A stretch of 64,000 nt of DNA from Macrolepiota albuminosa. Lineage: Eukaryota; Basidiomycota; Agaricomycetes; Agaricales; Agaricaceae. Location of the stretch: contig JAMWFC010000028.1 of assembly GCA_027475525.1 (NCBI GenBank), positions 856,831 to 920,830 on the forward strand, in the 5' to 3' direction. Positions 10,854-21,314 of this stretch are shown in pieces. Every line of letters begins with the position of its first letter. The first letter of the stretch is position 1. Position numbers and translations under genes: made by a program. The notes under the pieces are model-generated. The model saw only the letters and a list, made by a program, of their open reading frames with translations, had not been told where the DNA came from and made no database searches.

Positions 10854-11895
10854 GTGATAGGCTTCTACTCAGGCTGAGCGCATCAAGGGACATTACAGGT
10901 TGACTGGCACTTGACATACTGGAGATTTTAGCGACCGGCTTGGATACAGAATAACCTTTAGCCCCTGGCACTCTACTGCAGTACTTACTCAGTCAACTTC
11001 ATCACCAATCATTGGCCCTTTAGCACACCCTATCCAGCCACTTCAAGAAATTAAGAGGCTTAGAACTCATAGCGCTAGCACAATGGTGGGAGTTGACTCT
11101 GACCAAATCCCAATCAATATCAAAAGAGGTTAACTGTTGGTGCTGTCAATCACTGAGGCACCTCAATCAGAAGTCTAAAAGAATCAATGATGATGAGAGA
11201 GGATACAGGCAAACCTGACATTCAAATCCATCAGAAGAGGGAACAATGTTTAGTGCTGGGATTAGCGCTCACAGTGTCTGTCAAGAATTTTCTGACCATA
11301 CCCTGGAAGGGCCTGACCAATTGGATTGCATCAAAAAGTGAGCAAACTCATATAATTTCTAAGTGGTTTTAGAGTTGCCATTGGTTGCCATTACCCATGT
11401 GCTACAAGATGCTGTTGACAGGTGGCCATTAGCTACAATCACAAGGAGAGGTGCTAGAAGGTAGCACTGGAAATGGACATACCTAAAATAGAAAGTAGCG
11501 CACAGTATATAAAATAGCTACTTAACATGTATATAACAACAAATCGTAACCTCGCAAGCACACAGTTACACTTAACGTTCAAATCATGCTAGCACTACTT
11601 AACTCTGTCACTACATTGGGTGCTAGCTTTGTCTATCTTGCCTTCATTGTCTATGGTGCCACCTACAGGCACACTATGCTGCACTATTTGTTTTCTTTAT
11701 ATCTTTGCTTCAACTTTGATGCTTACCATTTGCTAAGTAGCATCCGAGGCGCTAGCGTTTAGCGCATCATCCTATCACCTCATCTTGAGCATACCAGGAC
11801 CCTGTCAGGACTCCTCATAACCTTGCATGTCAGGCGCTGGAGATGGTGTATACTGCGTATGTGTCCAGCGCACCCAACCACAGTTGGCATCATCA
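10854..11895 (+). repeat. LTR-X copy 1 (LTR-like repeat, 1042 bp)
   Basis: Starts TGATAGGCTTCTACTC and ends GGCATCATCA (TG..CA). It has a full-length partner of identical length, 1042 bp, at 24682-25723. A TATA-like TATATAAAATAGC lies about two thirds along (about 11498), suggesting plus-strand U3-R-U5 order. It interrupts ORF3 of element A. No matching target duplication is seen (CACAG left, GTGGG right). Confidence 0.7.
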
Positions 11896-12052
11896 GTGGG
11901 GGCCTGCACAAGGGATGCTTGGCATCTCTCTAGGGTGTTGGCTAGTACTGTGGTTGACAGGGAAGCCAACTTGCCTCCCTTGGTGAATGCCTCATATGAG
12001 GCATTGTACTGGGGCATCCCACCCCAAGCTCCTATCCAAGCTGGGGGGTACG
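11896..12052 (-). pseudogene. ORF3 segment of element A, between LTR-X and Gypsy-1
   Basis: The minus strand reads PPAWIGAWGGMPQYNASYEA...LASLSTTVLANTLERCQASLVQ. This continues the Gln/Pro-rich ORF on the other side of Gypsy-1 (23937 upward). The last part resembles SLAVMVMEGLLDQIELM of ORF3 in copy C. The joint at 12052/23937 is reconstituted exactly if Gypsy-1 and one GTACG are removed. Confidence 0.5.
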
Positions 12053-12792
12053 TGTCACGACCCCTTCCCTCCGGACCCACCCTGGGACACCCCCGGAACA
12101 CCATCTGGGACCCTCTCTCCAACCCCACAGGACACGCCCCGCCATCACGACTACCGACGCCGCCATCACGCGCATCAAGGACCGCCATCAGCCGCCACCA
12201 GCCCCGATCAACGATCAGATCATGCGCATCACGCATCACAGCTCCCTCCACGTCAATTGATTGCGCACCCCACATGCGCGATCCAGGTATACAGTCCCTG
12301 CCCGCTACTCAATGACCCCCGGAACCCATCCCAGACACCCCGGAACCCCAAGACCCGGTCCCGTAGTACTTATAGCGTAGTTTCCCGTTGTATTTGTTAG
12401 TCTTGATATTACACTGCTTACACTGTTTTCACTTGGTTACTTGAATTGTTGCGTGCCCTCTATTTGACTGGTACGCATTGACTGGCATGCTTGACTGGCA
12501 CGCTTGGATAATCGTGTGCTCTAAGACTGATACGCACTTCGTGACTTTAATTTACTGACTTGGTCTCGTCTTAGAACCCCCGGTTCACGACTCGACCCCC
12601 ACCCGAATTCCCCAGCTACTCTCTACCCAAAACCCCCGGACCAAGTCCCCTCTCCCGGGAGTACCCCTGTCCACGTCTTGAACCCTGGAGTCCTAGCCCC
12701 GGAGTTCCAGACACCTGAGTATCTGTGGGTCAAGTCCGCATTGTAAGGGCGATTGCTTTCCTGGAAAGCCCCCGACTCAGCAGAACCTGACA
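12053..12792 (+). repeat. 5' LTR of Gypsy-1 (740 bp)
   Basis: Starts TGTCACGACCCCTTCCCTCC and ends GCAGAACCTGACA (TG..CA). It contains TGACTGGCACGC-type short repeats around 12470-12510. It matches the 3' LTR and, inverted, the solo LTR at 45320-46051. Confidence 0.92.
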
Positions 12793-12825
12793 TAATATCA
12801 AGACTCCCTCCTTACACCGTTCTTG

Positions 12826-15525
12826 ATGGCTACGTATACTCACACCTACTACCCCACAGGCTACCAGACCGACCCCTACAGGCGCCCGGTATCCAATCAT
12901 TACTCCGCACAGACCCCCCGCCCTGTCTATCTACCCCTCCCGTACGAACCTCAGTATCTCCACCGCCACTGGGCCCCCAACCCATCCCTCTATGATCTGG
13001 GGCCCTCAGCCAGCTGGGCCCCTCTGCCTAACTTAGCCATGGCACGACCTGTGGAGGTCCTCTTGTACCGGAGCATCCCTGGGAGTCTACTGGAGACACC
13101 ACTAGTCCCCAGTGGACCTCGCCTGGTACCCCCCAGTGAGGGCCCCTTTGCACCCACCCCCTACTTGGGTTACCAGCGCCCTGCCCCCCAACCCCGGGTA
13201 CCCCTCAACTACGACTACCCCCCTCGACACTACCCAACTGCTGCCCCACCCGCTCGGACTCCCCCCTCGCCAATGGGACGACGACGTCTCGAGGACTACA
13301 AACGGCAATGGGACAAAGTGCTCCGCTCGCTCAGGATCTCGCCGGAGGACTTCATGCAATGGGCAAGGGTGCTACTCACGGAATTCGGACACGACAACTT
13401 CACAGGCACACCGGAGGACTGGGCCCATTGCTTGGTCGAATTTGGGGATCGCCTCACGCGAGGAGAACTCCCGGAGCAGACTATGGTAAAGTACAGGCGC
13501 AACACAATCCTCTGCAAAGAATTACAGCAACTGCTCAACGAAGTCCACACGTCCCCATCCCCCCGACCCCTCAATGACCCCGCAGACCCAGGCTGCTCAA
13601 TTCACATCCGACGGGAACCCCCAGAACCAGTCCCGGCAGCCCCCGCGGTCCCCACTCCGGAGCAACAACAATGGGAAGAGCGACAAAACGCCTTGGCCAT
13701 ACTGTGGTTCCTCAACCCAACGGGAGGGCTATTCGATCAGCCTGCTGCCCGCACAGTAGGCTTGTCAACTCGCCGTAGGGCTAATTCAGTTCCTAGCACC
13801 TTCGAGACCTGGGGACAGCCCCAGAGACCCCTGGAACCCCCCCCATGAACGGACGACGCCCAACCCCCGGCCCCGGCGAACCCTGGTAGACCCCGTGCGG
13901 ACACCACTAGCACGGAAGACATGCTGTGCTACATTGACAAGCTCATGCATGGCAACAACAAACAACGTCCCGCACCCGCGCCCGCCCTGGTACCGCCCCC
14001 TACATCAGCCCCGGCCCCTCTGGAGCCCAACTTCCGCCGCAACCCCCCACCCCACTTTGATTTGCGGAACCCTCCACAGCCTCCGATGCAAGCACAACCC
14101 TCCCGGGTTGAACGTCCCCCGTGCAACCCGGCACCTGACCCAGCACCTGGCCCGACACCTGACCCGACATCACCAAATCCTCCCCGACCGCCTCCGCCAC
14201 CTCCAGCTGAACCTCGAGGACGACTCCCAGGCCCCCCGCCTCCGCCAGTTCCTGCGTGGAGACCCGGGCCTTCCCCTGGCAGGAACGAACCCCCCTGGGA
14301 CAACGGACCTCCTGGGCACGGACCCCCAGGTGAGCCACCCGGAGGAGGCCCTCCAGGCAGGTGGGGTCCTGCCCTCGGTGCTTTTCCTCCACAAGGAGGG
14401 GGGGGTAACCATTATTACTATTACTACAATGCCGGCCTCCCTCCCCGCAACGCTGCCGGACTGGACGACGCTCGCGACACCCTCACCTGCGAAGGACATC
14501 TGGACATTCAAAAGCCCAATGCATTCACGGGCCGGGACCCCCAAAAATGGCGTACATTTCTTACTCAGTGTCTTAATACGTTTCAGGCGAAACCACTCAC
14601 ATTTCAGGTTGACAGCTCCTGAGTGGCCTTTGCCGCCTCGTACATCCAGGGGATTGCCTTCAACCACTACACGGCCCTCATTCAGTTCGACCCCAACAAC
14701 CCGGCACTCGCCCACTGGCAAGCCTTTGTCAACAAGTTCTCCGGGAAGTTTGGAATCTACGACACCGTGGCCAAAGCCGAGGACAACCTCTTCAACCTCC
14801 GGATGGGCTCTGAAGAACGTTTCACTATCTTCATCGTACATTTTGAGAAGGAAGCTTACGAGACAGGTTGGAACTACAGCACCCTCCGGTACGCCCTCTG
14901 CCGCGCCCTGCTGCAACGCATCAAGGACGTCCTCCGACTCGCCCCGAAACAACCCTCCTACGACGGATACAAGGCCCTCATCATGCAGATCAACCAATGC
15001 TACTGGGAAGACTGCAGCGAGTACTCGAACTCCCGACCCTCCTGGAACCCTAGGGGAGGATCCCCTTGGCCCTCCGGCAAAACCCCCAATCCCCAAAGTC
15101 GGAACCCCGGTCCCCCCGCGTTCCCTGGCGGCCGACCCCCGGTGAGTCGCGGCCCGCCCAATGCTAACCCCAGCAGCGGCGCCTGCCCCCAGGCCCAACT
15201 CAACGCCGCCGTGGCCGCCAACGACCTGGGCGATGCGCCAGACTCTGAGGAACCCCCGAAAGACTCTGAAGATTCCGACTTCGCTGACGAGCGGGACGAA
15301 GAAGCCCTCCGGGCCAACCGGCTCTCGAAAAAGGGGCAACCCTGGATCGAGGTCCTGAGGGATGTGCAGGAACGACGGAGAAGGGAGGATGTCTGTATAC
15401 TCTGTGGTGAGAAAGACCATTTCATCTCTGAGTGCCTCCAACGACAGGTCGTGGGACGTGCCACCTGGACCTTCAAAGGGGAGGACACCACCTACGAGTA
15501 CTCGGAAAACGACCCAGCGATTTAG
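12826..15525 (+). pseudogene. Gypsy-1 gag (single frame, two in-frame TGA)
   Basis: One reading frame runs from ATG 12826 to TAG 15523-15525, about 900 codons, broken only by TGA at 13846-13848 and 14620-14622. Parts in order: a Pro/Tyr-rich N-terminus; a conserved block with RISPEDFMQWARVLL and FGDRLTRGELPE; a very Pro-rich linker (13970-14400); the retrotransposon gag domain (HLDIQKPNAFTGRDPQKW...FNHYTALIQF...NKFSGKFG...LFNLRMG); and a CX2CX4HX4C zinc knuckle VCILCGEKDHFISEC near 15391-15435. Gag forms the particle and binds RNA through the knuckle. Both stops are consistent with CGA-to-TGA changes. The protease frame overlaps the gag end and lies one base back, so -1 frameshifting is a likely expression mode. 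Confidence 0.8.
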
Positions 15526-15599
15526 ACCCGGAAGACGCCCTAAATCGTGGAATCGACCCCGACGTCTTCTCCGCCCTGGTCTCACATCTTTGCTCCACG

Positions 15600-16754
15600 A
15601 CACTCATACAGGACACCCTCACGGCTTACCTACCCTCCCACTCTTCACACTCCCTCCTCCTCAAAACCCGCCTCACCCCCTCCGGAACCCCCCTCGACAC
15701 CCTCGTTGACAGTGGCGCCACCGACAACTTCATTGATGAAGCATGGTCTACCCTCGCCCTGGAACCCGCTCAGTGACTCCCGGTCCCGGTACGGCTCTGC
15801 CTCTTTGACGGAGACGCCTCTATAGCAGGGGACATTACTCACTTTGTGCATATGCCTGTTACTTTTGCCAACGGACAGACTCACACCCTCCAGATGTTGA
15901 TAATCAAACTCCACCCTTCCACACCCCTGGTTCTAGGGCTCCCGTGGCTCCGAGATACCAACTCCCGCATTGATTGGCAACATCTTACCCTTCGCCTGAC
16001 CTGGGACCCGACGCCCGACGACCAGCAACTCCTCTTCGACATCCCCCACTCTCCAAACCCTACCCCGAAGGACGGGCCCCTACCACCCCCCGGACTCCAG
16101 TCCCACTTGTCCTGGTCCTTCGTCATCGATGCCAGGCTGGACGGCGCCCCAGGACCAATATCGGCCCTCATTGACAGTGGAGCCACTGGAGTTTTCATCA
16201 GCGACGCCCTCGACCTCCCCCATGACTCCCTCGACCAGCCCCTCCGCCTGCAATGCCTCGACGGTGCCCCCTCCTTCTCCGGCCCCATCCAAAAGTCTCA
16301 CTGGGGACGCGTGACCCTGGACAACGACTACGAGTTCACCTCCGACTTCCTGGTCACGCGACTTCATGAGTCGACCCCGATGGTGCTGGGACTATCCTGG
16401 CTGCGCGACACAAACCCTGACATCGATTGGAGGATGCTCACCATGACCTTCCCAGGACCCGAAGACCACCCCTCGACCGCCATGCACCTCTGGGCCCTAG
16501 GAAGCAACCTGACGCCCGACACCACCGGGGCAACTACCACGCCTCCCACGCATGCACTACCCACACCTGTCCAAGCCCGCAAAGCCCCTGATCGGCCTCC
16601 AAACATTCCTCGGAACAAGTACAAAGGGCTGAACTATCCTGGCCGGTCTCAGACATGCGTCACACCCGCTCCGGCCAATGCACCCACGACTCCGATCGAC
16701 CCGAACGCACTCGACATTAGGATCATTGGGGCCCCCCCTTCGCCCGCCTCATGA
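15600..16754 (+). pseudogene. Gypsy-1 protease region: two tandem retropepsin-like domains
   Basis: The first active-site motif LVDSGATDNFID lies near 15702-15737. It is followed by the flap/C-terminal block VLGLPWLRDTNSRIDW (about 15930-15976). A second motif, ALIDSGATGVFIS (about 16165-16203), is followed by VLGLSWLRDTNPDIDW (about 16383-16430). So a complete Asp-protease unit of about 155 residues occurs twice. The second copy diverges from the first but keeps the DSGA active site. A TGA at 15774-15776 interrupts the first unit. The usual family arrangement has one such domain, acting as a dimer. Whether these two pair in cis is not known. Confidence 0.72.
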
Positions 16755-16869
16755 GGGATGGGACTCCCACGTTTCAGCTACACACCTCGCCCTCCCTCCT
16801 GGAAGAACATCTACGAGGGGACGCTATTTCCCCAGAAAAGAAAACCGAGGAGCAAATCCTCCGAGAAGT

Positions 16870-17023
16870 AGTTCCCCCGGAGTATCACGAGTTCGCTGAC
16901 GTATTCTCCGAAGGAGACGCCAAGGAGATCCCCCCTCACCGCCCCTAGTTCCCCCGGAGTATCACGAGTTCGCTGACGTATTCTCCGAAGGAGACGCCAA
17001 GGAGATCCCCCCTCACCGCCCCT
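16870..17023 (+). repeat. 77-bp exact tandem duplication 1
   Basis: Units 16870-16946 and 16947-17023 are identical. They fall in RT coding sequence, and deletion of one unit unites the frames on either side. Probable assembly artefact. Confidence 0.9.
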
Positions 17024-18209
17024 ATGACCACACCATCGACCTCGAGGAAGGAGCCACCCCCCCTTTTGGCAAGGTATACAACATGTTGGAGGTCGAACTC
17101 CGGGCCCTCAAGGACTACCTTGACGAAATGCTCGGTAAGGGATTTATCCGACCCTCCGCCTCCGCCGCCGGAGCCCCGGTTCTATTCGCCAAGAAGAAGG
17201 ACAGCTCACTCCGACTCTGCGTCAACTACCAAGGGCTCAATAAGATCACCAAGAAGAACCGCTACCCGCTCCCGCTCATTGGCGATCTGGTCAACCGACT
17301 CCGCAGTGCCAAGGTTTACACAAAGATCGACCTCTGCTCCGGTTACAACAACGTCCGCATTGCCCCGGGATACGAGTGGAAAACCATGTTCCGCACGCGG
17401 TATGGTCTGTTTGAGTACCTTGTGATGCCTTCCAGAATGACTAACTCCCCCGCCACGTTCCAATACTTCATGAACAACATCTTCCATGACATGAGCGACG
17501 TCTTCATGATCGTCTACTTGGACGACATCCTCATCTATTCTGACTCGCAGGAGGACCACCAGAAACATGTCCGGCAAGTCCTCGAGCGCCTCCGGGAGCA
17601 CAACCTCCACGCCAAGCCTGAGAAGTGTTCATTCATATGGAAGAAGTTGAGTATCTTGGCGTCATCGTATCCCTGAACGGCGTTCGCATGGATCCCCACA
17701 AGGTCGAGGCCATTGTCAACTGGCCGCAACCCCGGAACGTGAAGGAAGTACAGTCCTTCTTGGGTTTCGCTAACTTCTACCGGAGGTTTATAGATAACTA
17801 CTCTGGTATTACAAAACCCCTCAACCGGCTCATGCGCAAGGACGTCACCTGGAACTGGGACAGTAAGTGCCAGAGTGTCTTTAACCTGCTCAAGGAGGCT
17901 TTCACGGCCGCCCCCGTACTCTGGCACTACGACCCGGCCCTCCTGATTATCCTGGAATGCGACGCCTCCGACTATGCCATCACCGGGATTCTCTCGCAGA
18001 TGGAACCTGACGGCGGGGAGCCCCGGCCAGTTGCCTTCTACACCCAGTCCATGATCAACGCCGAGCTCAACTACGACATCTACAACAAGGAGCTCCTCGC
18101 CATCGTCAAAGCCTTCAAACAATGGCGAGCCTACCTCGAGGGAGCCCGGCAACGGACTCAGGTCTACTCGGATCACAACAACCTGCAGTACTTCACCACG
18201 ACCAAGCAA

Positions 18210-18363
18210 CTTAGTCGACGGCAGGCCCGATGGTCCGAGGTCCTCTCGGAATACGACTTCACGATCCAGTACCGCCCAGGACGACTCTTAGTCGACGGCA
18301 GGCCCGATGGTCCGAGGTCCTCTCGGAATACGACTTCACGATCCAGTACCGCCCAGGACGACT
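18210..18363 (+). repeat. 77-bp exact tandem duplication 2
   Basis: Units 18210-18286 and 18287-18363 are identical and lie in the RNase H end. Removing one unit restores the frame between 17625 and 18640. Confidence 0.9.
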
Positions 18364-18643
18364 CAGAGCTAAACCCGATGCCCTCACCCGTCGACCGGAC
18401 ATCTACCCCAAGAAGTCATTCGAGGCAGAACACAATGCGTTCAATCATCGCATGGTGATCCCTCCCGAACATCTGAATGCCGTACTGATCTTAAACGATG
18501 AAGGAACCCTGAGCCAGATCCGCCACGCCCCCCGAGACAAGTACTTCTCCGATCACAACCCCCGCAACCCCCCCGACAGAACCGACTGGGACCCCGCCTT
18601 CTCCTTGTCCCCCGACAAAAAACTCCTCCTCTGGGACGGCCGC

Positions 18644-19620
18644 TGATACGACGCTGTACCAGCAGTCAGGGACACACCATGCACCAGAAGTCAAAATAAA
18701 CATTTAAATATGGGCTGAAAACTGTAAGCCTCCTGGTAGCAGTCTCAACAAATAACCATCTCCGAAAACATCCCAACAAATACACAGAAAAGTACAGAAC
18801 AACAGGCAGGAACCAGTTCAAACTATCAGCTCAACAATAGTCTAACCACTGTAATGGGGAGGGGAAGCATGGAAGCTGGCAGAGTGGACGGAATAGGATG
18901 GAATTGGGGAATTATTATTCTCATTCAATATTATAATTCCTCAATTTCATCATCAAATCAGTCAATGTTCGGCAATGGACGGAATAGGATGAAATTGGGA
19001 AATTATTATATTCATTCAATATTATAATTCTCAATTTCATCGTCAAATCAGTCAATGTTCGATTTGACAACAAGGAGGGGAAAAGGAAAGAAGTAGGGGA
19101 TGCAGGGAGGCGCTAAAAGAGGAAAGAAGGATCTATGAAGGAGATCATGCTAAATGGAGCTCAAGCAAATGGGGAAGTGGCAATCCGAAACATCCGGAAG
19201 AATGGCGGAACAAGAAGTTGAATGGTGGAACGGGTGGCACTGAAACAGGCCTCCCAAAAGGGAAATTGGACTATCAAATACGTTCTGGAAGTTGGAGAGT
19301 TTCCGACAAAGAGTCATATGTAGATAGTGGTCTGTGCACCAGAAAAACAGTATAAATAGCCCAAGTTTAGTAGAGAATAGACAGGCAATTGATAGGCAAA
19401 GGCTCGGTGATTCCCAGGGAGTGAATCGCTTAGGCCGGAGTTTGTTAAGAAACCTCGACTTGTGGGAATATTATTATTCTCATTCAATATTATAATTCCT
19501 CAAAACCTCGGCGTTTTGCAAAATTATTAAACGCATTCAAGATCATAATTATCTCTTTCACCGTCAAAATCAGTGTGAATTCAAGGTCATATTCTATACT
19601 AGCAAGCCCCAGAACTATCA
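18644..19620 (+). repeat. LTR-Y copy 1 (LTR-like repeat inside Gypsy-1)
   Basis: Begins TGATACGACGCTGTACCAGC and follows the same order as 62616-63522. It has a TATA box (CAGTATAAATAGCCC, about 19348-19362) followed by a conserved AGAGAATAGACAGGCAATTG leader in both copies. This order suggests an LTR with U3 and R. It contains an imperfect internal tandem repeat (about 18885-19070) and several AATATTATAATTC words. Target duplications are not evident, and the right end is uncertain because AGTAATACTT just beyond is also shared. Confidence 0.65.
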
Positions 19621-19639
19621 AGTAATACTTCAGATCACG

Positions 19640-20990
19640 CCTGACTCCGCTATGATGTCCTCCATCAACACCACGACCACAAGCTCCGGGGACACCCTGG
19701 AATACGTAAAACCCTCCAGCTTATCTCCTGGACTTACTTTTGGCCAGGGTTGAAGAAGGACGTGACTCATTATATTCGATTATGCAAACCCTGCCTCTGG
19801 GCCAAGGTCCTCCGACACTGACCATATGGACTCCTGAAACCCCTGCTGGTCAGGCGACGCCCCTGGTCCTCTATATCCCTGGACCACATCATCGAACTCC
19901 CGGAATCTGAAGGGTTCGATGCTATTCTCGTTGTTGTGTGTAGGCTAACTAAACAGGGCATCTTCCTACCCTGCCACACCACAGATACCGCCCTGGACTT
20001 TGCCCGGCTGTTCCTCAAGCACGTCTTCGCCAAACATGGACTCCCGGACGACATTGTCTCCGACCGTGGCCCACTCTTCGTGTCCAAGTTCTGGACTTCC
20101 CTGTGTAAGGCCCTTGAAGTAAAGACTAACCTCTCTACTGCCTACCACCCCGAAACCGATGGTCAAACCAAAAGGGTCAACCAGTCTCTCAAGCAGTACC
20201 TCCGACTGTACGTCAACTACTTCATCCCGAAACCGATGGTCAAACCGAAAGGGTCAACCAGTCTCTCAAGCAGTACCTCTGACTGTACGTCAACTACCTA
20301 CAGGACGACTGGTGTGCCGAGCTCCCCTGGCCGAGTTCACCTACAACAACACGCCGCACTCTGCCACCGGGGTATCACCCTTCTTTGCCAACAAGGGATA
20401 CCACCCTCGACTGACACTCTTGCTCCGGGACATCCCGTCGCACGCCGCCCATGAGGTCGCCCGGGATCTCCAATCCCTTCACAAGTTTCTCCGGGAAGAG
20501 ATCAACACCGCAAACTGGGCCTATGCAAAACACGCTGACCAGAAACGGGAAGACACCTCCGACTGGGCCCCCGGGACAAAGGTATGGTTAGATCAACGCC
20601 ACCTCTGCACCCACCAGCCCTCCCCAAAACTCGATCACAAGCGCCTCGGCCCGTTCAAAATATTGAAGAAGGTCTCATTCCACGCTTACAAGATCAAGCT
20701 TCCTCTGGGACTAAAAGGTCTGCACCCGGTATTCCACGTCCGCCTCCTGGAACGACACTCCCCGGACCCCTTCCCCAAACGACGCCCTGAGCCCCCTCCC
20801 CCAGTCGAGGTCGAGGACGAGTACCACTACAAGGTTGAAGACATCCTCGACTCCCGGAATATTGGTGGATGACCCCACTTCCTCGTATGGTGGAAGGGAT
20901 ACGGCCCGGAAGACAACACTTGAGAACCACGCCAAAACCTCGAGGGCGCCCTCGACAAACTCCGGGACTTCCAACAACGGCACCCGGGAA
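19640..20990 (+). pseudogene. Gypsy-1 integrase with C-terminal chromodomain
   Basis: The zinc-binding end (HHD..GHPGI.KTL...YIRLCKPC) precedes the catalytic core, with SLDHIIELPESEGFDAILVV, GLPDDIVSDRGPLFVSKFW and [11 protein letters not shown] 77-bp period duplication at 20150-20303 covers the third catalytic residue. The first unit reads TKRVNQ (Glu changed to Lys) and the second keeps TERVNQ. Then come [19 protein letters not shown] and the [16 protein letters not shown] / [13 protein letters not shown] block. Last is a chromodomain, YKVEDILDS...FLVWWKGYGPEDNT, with a TGA at 20870-20872. A one-base loss near 20328 adds a frameshift. The chromodomain identifies a chromovirus and is known in the family to target insertion through modified histones. 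Confidence 0.82.
20150..20303 (+). repeat. 77-bp period duplication 3 (two mismatches)
   Basis: Units 20150-20226 and 20227-20303 have period 77, with about 72 matching bases and two substitutions. This differs from the exact cases and could be two alleles or two element copies joined at an overlap. Confidence 0.75.
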
Positions 20991-21314
20991 ACGACCTTCC
21001 CAGGTGCAGGACTCACAGATGGCAGTAGTGGGCATAACCCCCGCCTCTGGGCTCAGTAGGGATTCAACTCCCATGTATACTTTCTGCTTTCACCTTCTAG
21101 ATCTTACTCCCTTTTTAGTACCTTTTCTCATAGTAGCGCCCCAGAGTCGGGGCAAGGCCTCCTTCCAACTTTCTCACCACACCACGATTGCTTATTTTAC
21201 TTACTCCAGCGAACCAAGTATATACATTTTTCTACAGGTACATTACTCTACAAGTTAGCGATAGCAAGAAACGAAACGGACAAAAAATAGCAAGAAGGAC
21301 GCAAAACGCCGCCC

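Larger units (their letters stand above)
16751..18643 (+). pseudogene. Gypsy-1 reverse transcriptase and RNase H
   Basis: RT begins with the EEQILREVVPPEYHEFADVF connector and shows PVLFAKKKDSSLRLCVNYQG, TKIDLCSGYNNVRI and the catalytic VYLDDILIYSD (near 17511-17540). RNase H shows ILECDASDYAITGIL, ELNYDIYNKELLAIV and VYSDHNNLQYF. The chain is broken by two 77-bp tandem duplications (16870-17023 and 18210-18363); deleting either restores frame locally. A one-base shift near 17640 separates RT from the connection domain. It then runs into LTR-Y at 18644. Confidence 0.82.

Noticed and set aside
14170..15603. 477-codon open frame on the minus strand
   Set aside because: It lies exactly opposite Gypsy-1 gag/protease and has no domain. 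The C-rich plus strand lacks stops in the complementary frame, so it is a shadow.
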